A stretch of 64,000 nucleotides of DNA, from assembly GCA_036389835.1 (NCBI GenBank), contig DASVWC010000028.1, forward strand, positions 1 to 64,000, read 5' to 3'. The notes under the pieces are model-generated. The model saw only the letters and a program-made list of their open reading frames with translations. It was not told the DNA's origin and did not search any database. Numbering within the stretch: position 1 is the first letter of the stretch; each line of letters opens with the position of its first letter. This document shows positions 48,771 through 57,113 of the stretch, one piece after another. The stretch comes from AC-37 sp036389835. GTDB lineage: Bacteria > Actinomycetota > Thermoleophilia > Solirubrobacterales > Thermoleophilaceae. The position numbers and the translations under genes are program-made.

Positions 48771-51700
48771 CTACTTCTCTGCCGCCGGGCAGATGATTCG
48801 GTAGTCGCAGAACGAGCAGATCTCGAAGGACGGCTTCGGCTCGAAGCGGTGAGCCATGATCCGGTCGCCGATGTCGGTCACGGTGCCGCGCACGCGGTCG
48901 AGCTCCTCCTCGGAGTGGGCCACCGGCACCTTCTCGTTCTCGAGCACGTAGTAGTAGCTCTGCGCGGCCGTCTCGAGCCCCCACGCCTCGCGCGCGCCCA
49001 TCTGGTAGATCGAGAGCTGCACGTCCTCGCGCAGGTCGGTCTCGGTCTTCGGCTTGCCGGTCTTGTAGTCGATCAGCTCGTAGCGGCCGTCCGGCAGCCG
49101 GTCCACGCGGTCCACGCGGCCGCGCAGCAGGTGCGGGCCGATGTGGAACGAGAAGCTGCGCTCGAACGAGACCGGCTCGGACTCGCGGCGGCGGTCGAGC
49201 TCCCAGTAGCGGCGCAGGGCGGCGACGGCGCGCTCGCGGAACTGGAGGTCGTCGTTCGAGTCCCCGAACCCGGACCGCCGCCAAGCGGCCTCGAAGAGCT
49301 GCATGAGCTGCTCGAGCGAACCGCCGCCGGTCACGTGGAAGCGCTCGAGCACCTGGTGCACGACGATGCCGAAGCGCTGGTTGATGCTCGGCTCCTGCGG
49401 GATCCGGAAGACGCGGGCGAACTTGTACTTGAGCGGGCAGAGGCGGTAGGTCTCGATGTCCGAGGCCGAGAGCATCAGGCCCCCGCCGCGGCGCGGGATG
49501 AACGGCTCGAGCGAGTCGTCGGGGGCGACGGCGATCGCGTCGCGGCGGCGGCGCTCCTCGCCGCCCGCGGTGTCGAGCAGGTAGTCGTCGAGCGCGGAGA
49601 GCCGGAACAGCTCGGCCTGCTCGGGGCTCGCCCCCTGGAGCAGCAGCTCGTTGACCTCCCCGATCGCCTCGCTCACTGGCTGGCCGGCCTTGCCGCGCTC
49701 GATCAGCGCCGCGAGCTTGAGCAGCTCGAGGTAGCGGGCGATCGAGCGCGAGACCTCGAGGTAGGTGTCGAGGCGCATCTCCCCCAGCCGGCCGCCCACG
49801 TGCGCCACGCTGTCGAGCAGCTCGTCGCGCATCATCCGGAAGGTCGAGTGCAGCCCCTCGGCCGGGCCGAAGAGCTCCTCCTCGACCTCCTCCACCTCGC
49901 CGCCGGTCGCCGCGCGCGCCTCCTCGAGGAACGGCGACGGCCGCGCGGCGGGGCCACGGTCGCCCTCCGCCCATGAGAGCACGAGCCGCCTGCGCGCGCG
50001 CGTCATGGCGAGGTGCAGCAGGCGCCGCATGGCGTCGTCGTGCTCCTCGCGCGGGTCGAGCTCGGGCAGGCTCTCCTTCAGCAGCTCGACGGGGATCGGG
50101 GCGACGGGCTCGCGGCGCTGCCCGGGCATGCGCGACGCCGACAGGCCGAGCACGAGCACCGTGTCGAACTCCATCCCCTTCGCGTCGTGCATCGAGACGA
50201 CCTGGACCGCGTTGGCGGGCTGGTCGGCCGGCGCGGCCTCCTCCTCGGGCAGGCCGGCCTCGGCCACCGCGGCGAGATAGCGGGCGAAGTCACGCGACGA
50301 GCTGCCCGGCTCCCGGCGCACGAACTCGGCGGCGAGGTCGGCGAGCTTGGCGATGTTGACGAGGCGCTCGACGGTGTCCGCCTTGGCGGCGAAGACCTGC
50401 TGGCGGCGCAGCCCGATCCGCTCGATCAGGCGGTGCACGAAGCGGTCCGGCGCCATCTCCTCGAACGCGCGCGACGCCGCCCGGTACACGCGCAGGAACG
50501 CGAGCGCGCGGTCGCGGCCCTCGGGCGAGAGGCCGGGCGACTCGCAGGCGGCCTCGATGCCCGAGACCATGTCGAGCTTGCGCCGCCGCGCGAGCTGGGT
50601 GAGGCGCGCGATGTCGACCTGGCGCAGCTCGATCGGCGGCCGCGACAGGGCGCGCACGACCGCGCCGGAGTCGCCCGGGTCGGCGAGCAGCCGCAGCCAG
50701 GCGATCACGTCGCGCACCTCCGAGCGCTGGAAGTACGCGGTCGCGGTCGCGAGGCGGAACGGGATGCCGCGCTCCTCGAGCGAGGAACCGACCAGCGGGC
50801 CCTCGATCGCGACGTCGCGCACCAGCACGCACACGTCCTCCGGCGCGGCGCCGCCGGTGATCAGCCGCTCGGCCTCGAGCGCCGCGCGCTGGGCCTGCGC
50901 GCGCTCCGAGCGGCAGTGCCAGAACAGGATCTCGCCGCCGGCGCGGGCGGTCACGCGCTCGCCGTCCGCGGCCACGGCGCGCGCGGCGGTCACGATCCTG
51001 CGGGCCGAGCGCTGGCTGCGCTCGAGCCGCACGACCTTCGCGTCCGCGTGCTCGCGCTCGAAGTCGTCGAGGTTCTTCGCGCCGGCGCCGCGCAGCCGGC
51101 GGACGGCGGAGCCCGGGTCGCCTGCCACCGTCACGTCGCCGTGCTCCTCGCAGAGCAGCCGCAGGACCGTAACCTGCGCGAAGCTCGCGTCCTGGTACTC
51201 GTCCACGAGCACGTGACGGAAGCGCTCGGCGACACGGCGGCGCACGTGCGGGTGCTCGAGCAGCAGGTCGAAGGTGCGCAGGAGCAGATCGCCCGCGTCG
51301 AGCGCGCCGCGCTGGGCGAGCAGCGCCTCGTGGCGCTCGTAGACCTGCGCCAGCTCCAGCTCGCGGGCGGCGTGCGCGCGCTCCGCGTCGTCACCCGCGC
51401 GCTCGGCGAGCGCCTCGGCGTGGCGGCGCAGGTCGGGCGGGCGGATCATCTCCTCCTTGAGCCGGTCGATGCGCGCCACGAAGCTGCCGAGGAGCGGCGC
51501 CGGGTTGCCGCGGATCGCGTGGCGGCGCAGGTGCAGCTCGTCGATCCGGTCGAGCAGGAGCGCGAGCCGGTCGGCAGGGGTGACCGGCACGAAGAACGGG
51601 TCCACGCCGGCCTCGAGCGCCTCGTCGCGCAGCACGCGCCCGCAGAACGACGCGAACGTGCAGGCCCAGAGCTCCTCCCAGGGCGTCTGGATCTCGGTCT

Positions 51701-51914
51701 CGAGCCACTCGCGCGCCTCCGCCGCCGCGGGCTTCGAGTAGGCGAGCAGGAGCACGGAGCCCGCGGCCGCGCCCTCGCGCACGAGCCAGGTGAAGCGCTC
51801 GAGCAGCGTGCGCGTCTTGCCGGTGCCGGCGGCGCCGCGGATCAGCACCGGCCCGCTCGGGTGGGTGACCGCCTCGAGCTGTGCAGCGCTCAGGTCGGCG
51901 GTCCGCTGCGGCAT
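48771..51914 (-). CDS. UvrD/Rep-type helicase with C-terminal Fe-S PD-(D/E)XK nuclease
   Basis: 1047 residues. SF1A helicase: Walker A GAAGTGKT at 27-34, motif II DEYQD at 238-242, and the VSMHDAKGMEFDTVLVLG and HLAMTRARRRL motifs further on. The C-terminal nuclease has GRVDRVDRL and YELIDYKTGK (metal and catalytic Asp/Lys) and an iron-sulfur box of Cys 826, 1033, 1036 and 1042 (YRLCPLKYKF, CSFCDYRIIC). This is the layout of AdnAB/AddB-type end-resection enzymes. The motif after II reads AGDPGSAVRRLRG instead of the usual GDxxQSI, so the conserved Gln is absent. Single gene here; a second subunit is not in the window. Confidence 0.93.
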   Translation of the reverse strand: MPQRTADLSAAQLEAVTHPSGPVLIRGAAGTGKTRTLLERFTWLVREGAAAGSVLLLAYSKPAAAEAREWLETEIQTPWEELWACTFASFCGRVLRDEALEAGVDPFFVPVTPADRLALLLDRIDELHLRRHAIRGNPAPLLGSFVARIDRLKEEMIRPPDLRRHAEALAERAGDDAERAHAARELELAQVYERHEALLAQRGALDAGDLLLRTFDLLLEHPHVRRRVAERFRHVLVDEYQDASFAQVTVLRLLCEEHGDVTVAGDPGSAVRRLRGAGAKNLDDFEREHADAKVVRLERSQRSARRIVTAARAVAADGERVTARAGGEILFWHCRSERAQAQRAALEAERLITGGAAPEDVCVLVRDVAIEGPLVGSSLEERGIPFRLATATAYFQRSEVRDVIAWLRLLADPGDSGAVVRALSRPPIELRQVDIARLTQLARRRKLDMVSGIEAACESPGLSPEGRDRALAFLRVYRAASRAFEEMAPDRFVHRLIERIGLRRQQVFAAKADTVERLVNIAKLADLAAEFVRREPGSSSRDFARYLAAVAEAGLPEEEAAPADQPANAVQVVSMHDAKGMEFDTVLVLGLSASRMPGQRREPVAPIPVELLKESLPELDPREEHDDAMRRLLHLAMTRARRRLVLSWAEGDRGPAARPSPFLEEARAATGGEVEEVEEELFGPAEGLHSTFRMMRDELLDSVAHVGGRLGEMRLDTYLEVSRSIARYLELLKLAALIERGKAGQPVSEAIGEVNELLLQGASPEQAELFRLSALDDYLLDTAGGEERRRRDAIAVAPDDSLEPFIPRRGGGLMLSASDIETYRLCPLKYKFARVFRIPQEPSINQRFGIVVHQVLERFHVTGGGSLEQLMQLFEAAWRRSGFGDSNDDLQFRERAVAALRRYWELDRRRESEPVSFERSFSFHIGPHLLRGRVDRVDRLPDGRYELIDYKTGKPKTETDLREDVQLSIYQMGAREAWGLETAAQSYYYVLENEKVPVAHSEEELDRVRGTVTDIGDRIMAHRFEPKPSFEICSFCDYRIICPAAEK

Positions 51915-51935
51915 CGGCCGTAGGATAGGCCCGGG

Positions 51936-52769
51936 ATGGGTTCTCCAGGCGGGCTCCCGGAGGCCCTCTCAGCCGATTGGCTCGGCGCGTGCCGCCGGGC
52001 CGCCGACGCCGCGCGCGGCGCGCTGGCGCCGTTCGACTCGCCGCAGCAGCGTGCGCGTGAGACGTGGCGAGGCGAGGGGGGCGACATGGCGCTCGCGATG
52101 GACCGCGCCGCGGAGGACGCGGTGCTCGACGAGCTCGAGCGCCTCGGCGTGGGGGCGCGCGTGGTGACCGAGGAGCGGGGCGAGGTCGAGATCGCCGGTG
52201 GCGGGGCGGTCGTGGTGGTGGTCGACCCGATCGACGGCTCGCTGAACGCGAAGCGTGACATGCCGCACCACGCGCTATCGATCGCGGTCGCCTCGGGTAA
52301 CGCGATGGCCGATGTGGAGCTGGGCTATGTCGCGACTCTCGACCGCGCCGCCGAGGAGTTCTGGGCGCGCCGCGGCGCGGGCGCCTGGCTCGGCGGCGAG
52401 CGGCTCGACCTATCGCGCTCGCGCGGCGAGCTCGAGGTGCTCGGCGTGGAGTCGGCCCGGCCCGAGCTGGTGGCCGCGGCCGCCGAGCGGCTCGCCACCA
52501 GCGGCGCCCGGCGGCTGCGGATGATCGGTTCGATCGCACTGTCGCTCTGCTATGTCGGAGCGATGCGCTTCGACGCGATGCTCAGCCTGCGCACGTGCCG
52601 GTCGGTGGACGCCGCCGCGGCCCAGCTCGTGGTGCGCGAGGCGGGCGGGCTCGTGTCGTTCCCGGACGCCGGGGATCTGGCCGCCCCGCTCGACCTCGAG
52701 ATGCGCTCGCGCGTGGTCGCGGCGCCGACCCCCGCCCTGCTCGACGCCGCCGCGGCGGCGGCCGGCTGA
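51936..52769 (+). CDS. Inositol monophosphatase-family phosphatase
   Basis: 277 residues. Metal-binding motifs of the FIG superfamily: Glu in VTEERGEVE and the DPIDGSLNAKR box, which reads GSLN where IMPases usually have GTxN. The C-terminal WDxAA motif is replaced by SVDAAAAQLV, keeping the Asp. Likely a sugar- or inositol-phosphate phosphatase; archaeal FBPase-type activity is also possible. Starts with ATG 51936, 21 bases from the divergent helicase gene. Its TGA overlaps the ATG of the topoisomerase gene, the first of several such overlaps. Confidence 0.87.
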   Translation: MGSPGGLPEALSADWLGACRRAADAARGALAPFDSPQQRARETWRGEGGDMALAMDRAAEDAVLDELERLGVGARVVTEERGEVEIAGGGAVVVVVDPIDGSLNAKRDMPHHALSIAVASGNAMADVELGYVATLDRAAEEFWARRGAGAWLGGERLDLSRSRGELEVLGVESARPELVAAAAERLATSGARRLRMIGSIALSLCYVGAMRFDAMLSLRTCRSVDAAAAQLVVREAGGLVSFPDAGDLAAPLDLEMRSRVVAAPTPALLDAAAAAAG

Positions 52770-53812
52770 TGCCGCGGCTGCGGCGGGTCGACTGCTCGGC
52801 GCCGGGGATCGTCCGCCGCCGCCGCGGGCGGGGCTTCGAGTTCGTCGACGAGGAGGGCAACCGCGTCGAGGAGCCGGAGGTGCTCCAGCGCATCAACGAG
52901 CTCGCGATCCCGCCGGCGTGGAGGGACGTGTGGGTCTGCCCGCACCCGATGGGCCACATCCAGGCGACCGGCATCGACGCGCGCGGGCGCAAGCAGTACC
53001 TCTACCACCCGAAGTGGCGCGAGCGCCAGGACCAGCGCAAGTTCGACGACATGATCGGCTTCGCGCGGTCGCTGCCGCGGATGCGCGCGCGCGTGGCGGA
53101 CGACCTGGACTCCGACTGGCTGAGCCGCGAGCAGGTGCTCGGCTGCGCGGTGCGGCTGCTCGACCGCGGGTTCTTCCGCGTCGGCGGCGAGGACTACGCG
53201 GTCGAGAACGAGACCTACGGACTCGCGACGATCCGCAAGGAGCACGTGCGGCTGAGCAAGGGCACGCTCACCTTCGACTACCCGGCCAAGAGCGGCCAGC
53301 GGCGGGTGCAGTCGATCGTCGACCCGCAGGTGTACGACGTGGTCGCTGCGCTCAAGCGCCGCCGCGGCGGCGAGCCGGAGCTGCTGGCGTACAAGGCCGG
53401 CACGCGCTGGCGCGACATCAAGTCGGCCGACATCAACGCGTACGTGAAGGAGGTCACCGGCGGCGACTTCTCGGCGAAGGACTTCCGCACCTGGAACGCC
53501 ACCGTGCTCGCTGCGGTGGCGCTGGCGGTGTCGGGCCCGGCGGCGGCCTCGAAGACCGCACGCAAGCGCGCCAAGGTGCGGGCGATCAAGGAGGTGGCGC
53601 ACTACCTCGGGAACACGCCGGCGGTGTGCCGCGCGTCGTACGTCGACCCGCGCGTCTTCGACCGCTTCGACGCGGGGCTGACGATCGGCGGCGTGCTCAA
53701 GGACGTCGCGGACACGAACGACCTCGACTCGCTGCACGGGCCGGTCGAGGAGGCCGTGCTCGACCTGATCGCCGAGGAGGAGGGCTCGCCGGCCGTCGAG
53801 CGCGTTGCGTAA
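52769..53812 (+). CDS. Type IB DNA topoisomerase (poxvirus/bacterial type)
   Basis: 347 residues. Relaxes supercoils by transient 3'-phosphotyrosine linkage. N-terminal domain with IPPAWRDVWVCPHPMGHIQATGIDARGRKQYLYHPKWR; catalytic domain with the pentad residues: Arg in GFFRVGGEDYAVENETYGLATIRKEHV, Lys in TRWRDIKSADINAYV, RTWNATVLAA, and nucleophile Tyr 291 in CRASYVDPRVF. All five look present. ATG overlaps the IMPase TGA (TGATG). Part of the coupled run 51936-56294. Confidence 0.94.
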   Translation: MPRLRRVDCSAPGIVRRRRGRGFEFVDEEGNRVEEPEVLQRINELAIPPAWRDVWVCPHPMGHIQATGIDARGRKQYLYHPKWRERQDQRKFDDMIGFARSLPRMRARVADDLDSDWLSREQVLGCAVRLLDRGFFRVGGEDYAVENETYGLATIRKEHVRLSKGTLTFDYPAKSGQRRVQSIVDPQVYDVVAALKRRRGGEPELLAYKAGTRWRDIKSADINAYVKEVTGGDFSAKDFRTWNATVLAAVALAVSGPAAASKTARKRAKVRAIKEVAHYLGNTPAVCRASYVDPRVFDRFDAGLTIGGVLKDVADTNDLDSLHGPVEEAVLDLIAEEEGSPAVERVA

Positions 53813-53842
53813 TGCGAGGCGGGCGCGGGTAAGCGAAGTCTC

Positions 53843-54580
53843 ATGCTGCGCCGCGTCGCGGAGGGGGTCCACATGGTGGACGACTCGTACGTCCACTGGT
53901 ACGTCGTCGAGGACGGCTCGCGGCTCACGATCGTGGACGCGGGCACGCCGGCGGGATGGTCGCTGCTGGAGGACGCCGTGCGGCAGCTCGGGCGATCGCT
54001 CTCCGACATCGAGGCGCTGGTGCTCACGCACGCGCACTACGACCACGTGGGGTTCGCGGAGCGGCTGCGCAGCCGGCTCGGGGTGCCGGTCTGGCTCCAC
54101 GAGAACGACGTGAAGCTCAGCAAGCACCCCGCGCTGTTCGCCACCGAGCGGCTGCCGGTCGTTTACCTGAAGGACAGCGGCCTGCGGCGCATCGCCCTGT
54201 CGTTCCTGCGCTCGCGCGCGTTCTTCGCGCGCCCGCTGCGCAGCGTGCTCACCTACCCGGGCGAGGGGCCGCTCGACGTGCCGGGCCGCCCGCACGTGAT
54301 CTTCACGCCCGGCCACACGAAGGGGCACTGCTCCCTCCACTTCCCCGAGCGCGACCTGCTGATCGCCGGCGACGCGATCGTCACGCTCGACCCGTACACC
54401 GGCAACACCGGGCCGCGGCTCGTGGCGAAGGGCGCCACGAACGACACCGCGCAGGCGCTCGCGTCGCTCGACAAGATCGAGGCGCTCGACGCGTCGACCG
54501 TCGCGGTCGGGCACGGCGACCCGTTCGAGGGCGGCGCCGCCGAGGCCGCGCGGCTCGCGCGCCAGGCCGGGAACGAGTGA
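53843..54580 (+). CDS. Metallo-beta-lactamase-fold hydrolase
   Basis: 245 residues. Binuclear zinc motif THAHYDHVG, second His in FTPGHTKGHCSLHF, bridging Asp in LIAGDAIVT, and last His in VAVGHGDPF. The loop and size are those of glyoxalase II/lactonase-like members; substrate unknown. ATG at 53843 (MLRRVAEGVHMV). Begins 30 bases after the topoisomerase stop; its TGA overlaps the next ATG. Confidence 0.9.
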   Translation: MLRRVAEGVHMVDDSYVHWYVVEDGSRLTIVDAGTPAGWSLLEDAVRQLGRSLSDIEALVLTHAHYDHVGFAERLRSRLGVPVWLHENDVKLSKHPALFATERLPVVYLKDSGLRRIALSFLRSRAFFARPLRSVLTYPGEGPLDVPGRPHVIFTPGHTKGHCSLHFPERDLLIAGDAIVTLDPYTGNTGPRLVAKGATNDTAQALASLDKIEALDASTVAVGHGDPFEGGAAEAARLARQAGNE

Positions 54581-55236
54581 TGGCCGGCGCGGCGATCCTC
54601 GACATCGACGGCACGCTGGTGGACACGAACTACCAGCACGCCGTCGCCTGGTACCGCGCCTTCCGCCAGCACGACATCGTGCTGCCGGTCTGGCGGATCC
54701 ACCGGCACATCGGGATGGGCGGCGACCAGCTCGTGGAGTCGCTCACCGACGCCTCGACCGAGGAGGAGAGGGGCGACGACATCCGGACCGCGGAGAAGGC
54801 GCTCTACCTGGCGCTGATCGAGGAGGTCGAGCCGTTCGAGCGCGCGCGCGAGCTGATCGAGCGGCTCAAGGACGCGGGCCGGACGGTGGTGCTGGCGTCG
54901 TCGGCGAAGGAGGACGAGGTGGAGCACTACCTCGACCTGCTCGACGCGCGCGAGCTGGCCGACGGCTGGACCACCTCGGCGGACGTGGAGGCCACGAAGC
55001 CCGAGCCTGACCTGGTGAAGGCGGCCCTGGAGAAGGCGGGCGTGGAGCCCGGCGAGGCCGTGATGGTGGGCGACACGCCGTGGGACTGCAAGGCGGCCGA
55101 GGCGGCCGGCGTCCAGACGGTCGCGCTGATCACCGGCGGGTTCTCGGAGCAGGAGCTGCGCGAGGGCGGAGCCGTCGCCGTGTTCGAGTCGATCGGCGAC
55201 CTGCTCGACGGGATCGGGGAGACCCCGCTCGGCTGA
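54580..55236 (+). CDS. HAD-family phosphatase/phosphohydrolase
   Basis: 218 residues. HAD motif I ILDIDGTLVDTN (nucleophile and acid Asp), motif II LASSAKEDE, motif III Lys in EATKPEPDLV, motif IV MVGDTPWDCKAA. A helical C1 cap (YQHAVAWYRAFRQHDIVLP) places it with phosphoglycolate phosphatase/beta-phosphoglucomutase-like enzymes; the cap lacks the usual mutase Lys-loop, so phosphatase is favoured. ATG overlaps the preceding TGA, and its own TGA overlaps the following ATG. Confidence 0.9.
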   Translation: MAGAAILDIDGTLVDTNYQHAVAWYRAFRQHDIVLPVWRIHRHIGMGGDQLVESLTDASTEEERGDDIRTAEKALYLALIEEVEPFERARELIERLKDAGRTVVLASSAKEDEVEHYLDLLDARELADGWTTSADVEATKPEPDLVKAALEKAGVEPGEAVMVGDTPWDCKAAEAAGVQTVALITGGFSEQELREGGAVAVFESIGDLLDGIGETPLG

Positions 55237-56294
55237 TGCGCGTCGTGATCACAGGCGCGACCGGGAACGTGGGCACGAGCGTGCTGCGATCGCTGGTGGA
55301 CGAGCCGGCGGTGACCGAGATCGTGGGGATCGCGCGCCGGCTGCCCGGGATGCAGTTCCCGAAGACCTCGTTCGTCGCGGCCGACGTGCTCGAGGCCGAC
55401 CTCGCGTCGCTGTTCGACGGGGCCGACGCGGTGGTCCACCTCGCCTGGCTGATCCAGCCCTCGCGCGACGAGGACAAGCTGCACGCCGTCAACGTGGACG
55501 GCAGCGAGCGCGTGTTCCGCGCGGCGGCGGAGGCGGGCGTGGGTGCGCTGGTCTACGCGTCGTCGATCGGGGCGTACTCGCCGGGGCCGAAGGATCGCGC
55601 GGGGGTGGACGAGAGCTTCCCGACCGGCGGGGTCGAGACGTCGTTCTACTCGCGGCACAAGGCGGCGACCGAGCGCCAGCTCGACGCGCTGGAGGCCGAG
55701 TTCCCGGCGCTGCGAGTGGTGCGGCTGCGCAAGGCGCTCGTGTTCAAGCGCGAGGCGGCGACGGAGATCAGGCGGCTGTTCATCGGGCCGCTGCTGCCGG
55801 GGTCGATGATGCGGCCCAAGCTGATCCCGGTCGTGCCCGACGTCGAGGGGCTCGTGTTCCAGGCGGTCCACTCGTACGACGCCGGCGAGGCGTACCGGCT
55901 GGCGATCGTGCGCGACGACGCGCGCGGCGCGTACAACGTCGCGGCCGACCCGGTGCTCGACCCGGACGAGCTAGCCGATCTGCTCGGCGCCCGCAAGGTG
56001 CCGGTGCCGGCGGGCGTGGTGCGCGCGGCGGCGGAGGCGAGCTGGCACGCGCACGCGCAGCCCACTCCCCCCGGCTGGGTCGACATGGCGCTGAACGTGC
56101 CGGTGATGAACACCGCGCGGGCGCGCGAGGAGCTCGGCTGGACGCCGCGGCATTCCTCGCGCGACGCGCTGATGGACCTGCTGAACGGCCTGCGCGACGG
56201 CGACGGCGCCGACACCCCGCCGCTGGCGCCGGAGACGAGCGGCCCGCTGCGCGTGCGCGAGATCGTGACCGGCGTGGGCAGCAGGAACCCCTAG
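55236..56294 (+). CDS. NAD-dependent epimerase/dehydratase (extended SDR)
   Basis: 352 residues. N-terminal Rossmann motif TGATGNVGTSVLR, VVHLAW, catalytic region YASSIGAYSPG with the Tyr-x3-Lys as YSRHKAATE, and the C-terminal substrate lobe (YNVAADPVLDPDELADLLG, REELGWTPRHSSRDAL). An atypical or extended SDR acting on nucleotide sugars or quinone-linked substrates; specificity unknown. Last gene of the coupled run, ATG overlapping the HAD TGA. Confidence 0.88.
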   Translation: MRVVITGATGNVGTSVLRSLVDEPAVTEIVGIARRLPGMQFPKTSFVAADVLEADLASLFDGADAVVHLAWLIQPSRDEDKLHAVNVDGSERVFRAAAEAGVGALVYASSIGAYSPGPKDRAGVDESFPTGGVETSFYSRHKAATERQLDALEAEFPALRVVRLRKALVFKREAATEIRRLFIGPLLPGSMMRPKLIPVVPDVEGLVFQAVHSYDAGEAYRLAIVRDDARGAYNVAADPVLDPDELADLLGARKVPVPAGVVRAAAEASWHAHAQPTPPGWVDMALNVPVMNTARAREELGWTPRHSSRDALMDLLNGLRDGDGADTPPLAPETSGPLRVREIVTGVGSRNP

Positions 56295-56298
56295 CGGA

Positions 56299-56394
56299 TC
56301 AACGTCGAGCGAGCAGCTGGAGCACGATCACCAGCAGCAGCAGAATGATCGCCAGCGAAAAACCGAACGCTACGTCCGTGGCTCCTCCTCCCAA
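56299..56394 (-). CDS. Possible tiny membrane peptide
   Basis: A short frame ends with TGA at 56299 and encodes DVAFGFSLAIILLLLVIVLQ then LLARR: a single membrane helix followed by a basic tail, the usual shape of bacterial mini-membrane proteins. No ATG or GTG is present. Candidate starts are a TTG at 56394 (31 residues) or an ACG at 56379 (26 residues), the ACG sitting four bases after a GGAGGAGG site. It overlaps the 3' end of the regulator gene in another frame. Low confidence. Confidence 0.3.
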   Translation of the reverse strand: MGGGATDVAFGFSLAIILLLLVIVLQLLARR

Positions 56395-56969
56395 TTTTGG
56401 CCGCCGTCACTATTGGCGGTCGGTGCGGTATCCAAGGTCTCTGCAACCCACTCGCGCAGCGCCCGCGGGGCCATCTGTCGTTCGACACGCTCCACCGCTA
56501 CGGCCGCGTTCTGCTCCTCGAGGCGAACGCGAAGCTTGTCGGCAAGAAGCTCAGCCTGTTGGTCAAGGCTCAGGAGAACGCGCGTGGGCCCTAAGCGGGC
56601 GGCCCACAGGAAGTTCTGGTCCTCCGCGATATCGCCCAACACGTGCAGCAGGGACCTGAGGTCGCGCGCGACCACTGTGACCAGATAGGTCCCTTCGCGC
56701 AGCTGTCCCACGTCCTGGGGATCAATTGCAAGCGACTCCACCGCTGCCCGGTGGTTCGCCGCCACAACGAACCCCTGGGCGCGGCGACCAGGAAGCGGCG
56801 CTGTTTCGAGCACTCCGGTCTCGAGCAGGCTCATGAAAGCTGAGCGCACCGCTCCGTCCGGGCGGCCGAGCAGTTGGGCTACGTCACCAACCGCGCGAGG
56901 CTCCTCAAGGCAGGCGAGAGCGACGCGTCGCTGCGTACGGCCCCGAAGGATTCTGTCCGGTGGCTCCAT
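56370..56969 (-). CDS. Winged-helix transcription regulator, family unassigned
   Basis: 199 residues. N-terminal ~65 residues form a winged helix (RRVALACLEEPRAVGDVAQLLGRPDGAVRSAFMSLLETGVLE). The rest alternates strands and helices (YLVTVVARDLRSLLHVLGDI, LLSLDQQAELLADKLRVRLEEQNAAVAVERVE) and may bind an effector or form a dimer. Lower GC and plainer codon use than its neighbours suggest recent acquisition. A strong dyad lies just before the ATG, at 56976-57013, and is probably its own operator. Confidence 0.75.
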   Translation of the reverse strand: MEPPDRILRGRTQRRVALACLEEPRAVGDVAQLLGRPDGAVRSAFMSLLETGVLETAPLPGRRAQGFVVAANHRAAVESLAIDPQDVGQLREGTYLVTVVARDLRSLLHVLGDIAEDQNFLWAARLGPTRVLLSLDQQAELLADKLRVRLEEQNAAVAVERVERQMAPRALREWVAETLDTAPTANSDGGQNWEEEPRT

Positions 56970-56975
56970 ATCTTA

Positions 56976-57013
56976 TGGATAAGCCTTGGCATTTTTATGC
57001 CATGGGTTATCCA
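56976..57013. promoter_or_regulatory. Strong nested inverted repeat upstream of the winged-helix regulator
   Basis: Left arm 56976-56992 and right arm 56997-57013 pair at 15 of 17 positions: TGGATAA/TTATCCA at the outside, CC/GG, then TGGCAT/ATGCCA around a TTTT loop. It lies seven bases before the regulator start codon in an AT-rich patch that also holds the likely promoter. Shape and position suit an autoregulatory operator or a 5'-UTR hairpin. Confidence 0.6.
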
Positions 57014-57057
57014 TCGTAACCCCTCGCGCAAGGGGAGGTACCAGTGACCCCTGAAGC

Positions 57058-57087
57058 ACAGGGACGGGGCCGAAGCCCCGCCCCTGT
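57058..57087 (-). terminator. GC-rich hairpin after the membrane-protein gene
   Basis: ACAGGG (57058-57063)/CCCTGT (57082-57087) and CGGGGC (57065-57070)/GCCCCG (57075-57080) form a 13-bp stem with one A/C mismatch and a CGAA tetraloop. It lies 27 bases past the stop of the minus-strand membrane gene. No T-run follows. Confidence 0.6.
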
Positions 57088-57113
57088 CGGTGCCTCTCTC
57101 GCTGGGTGTGGAA

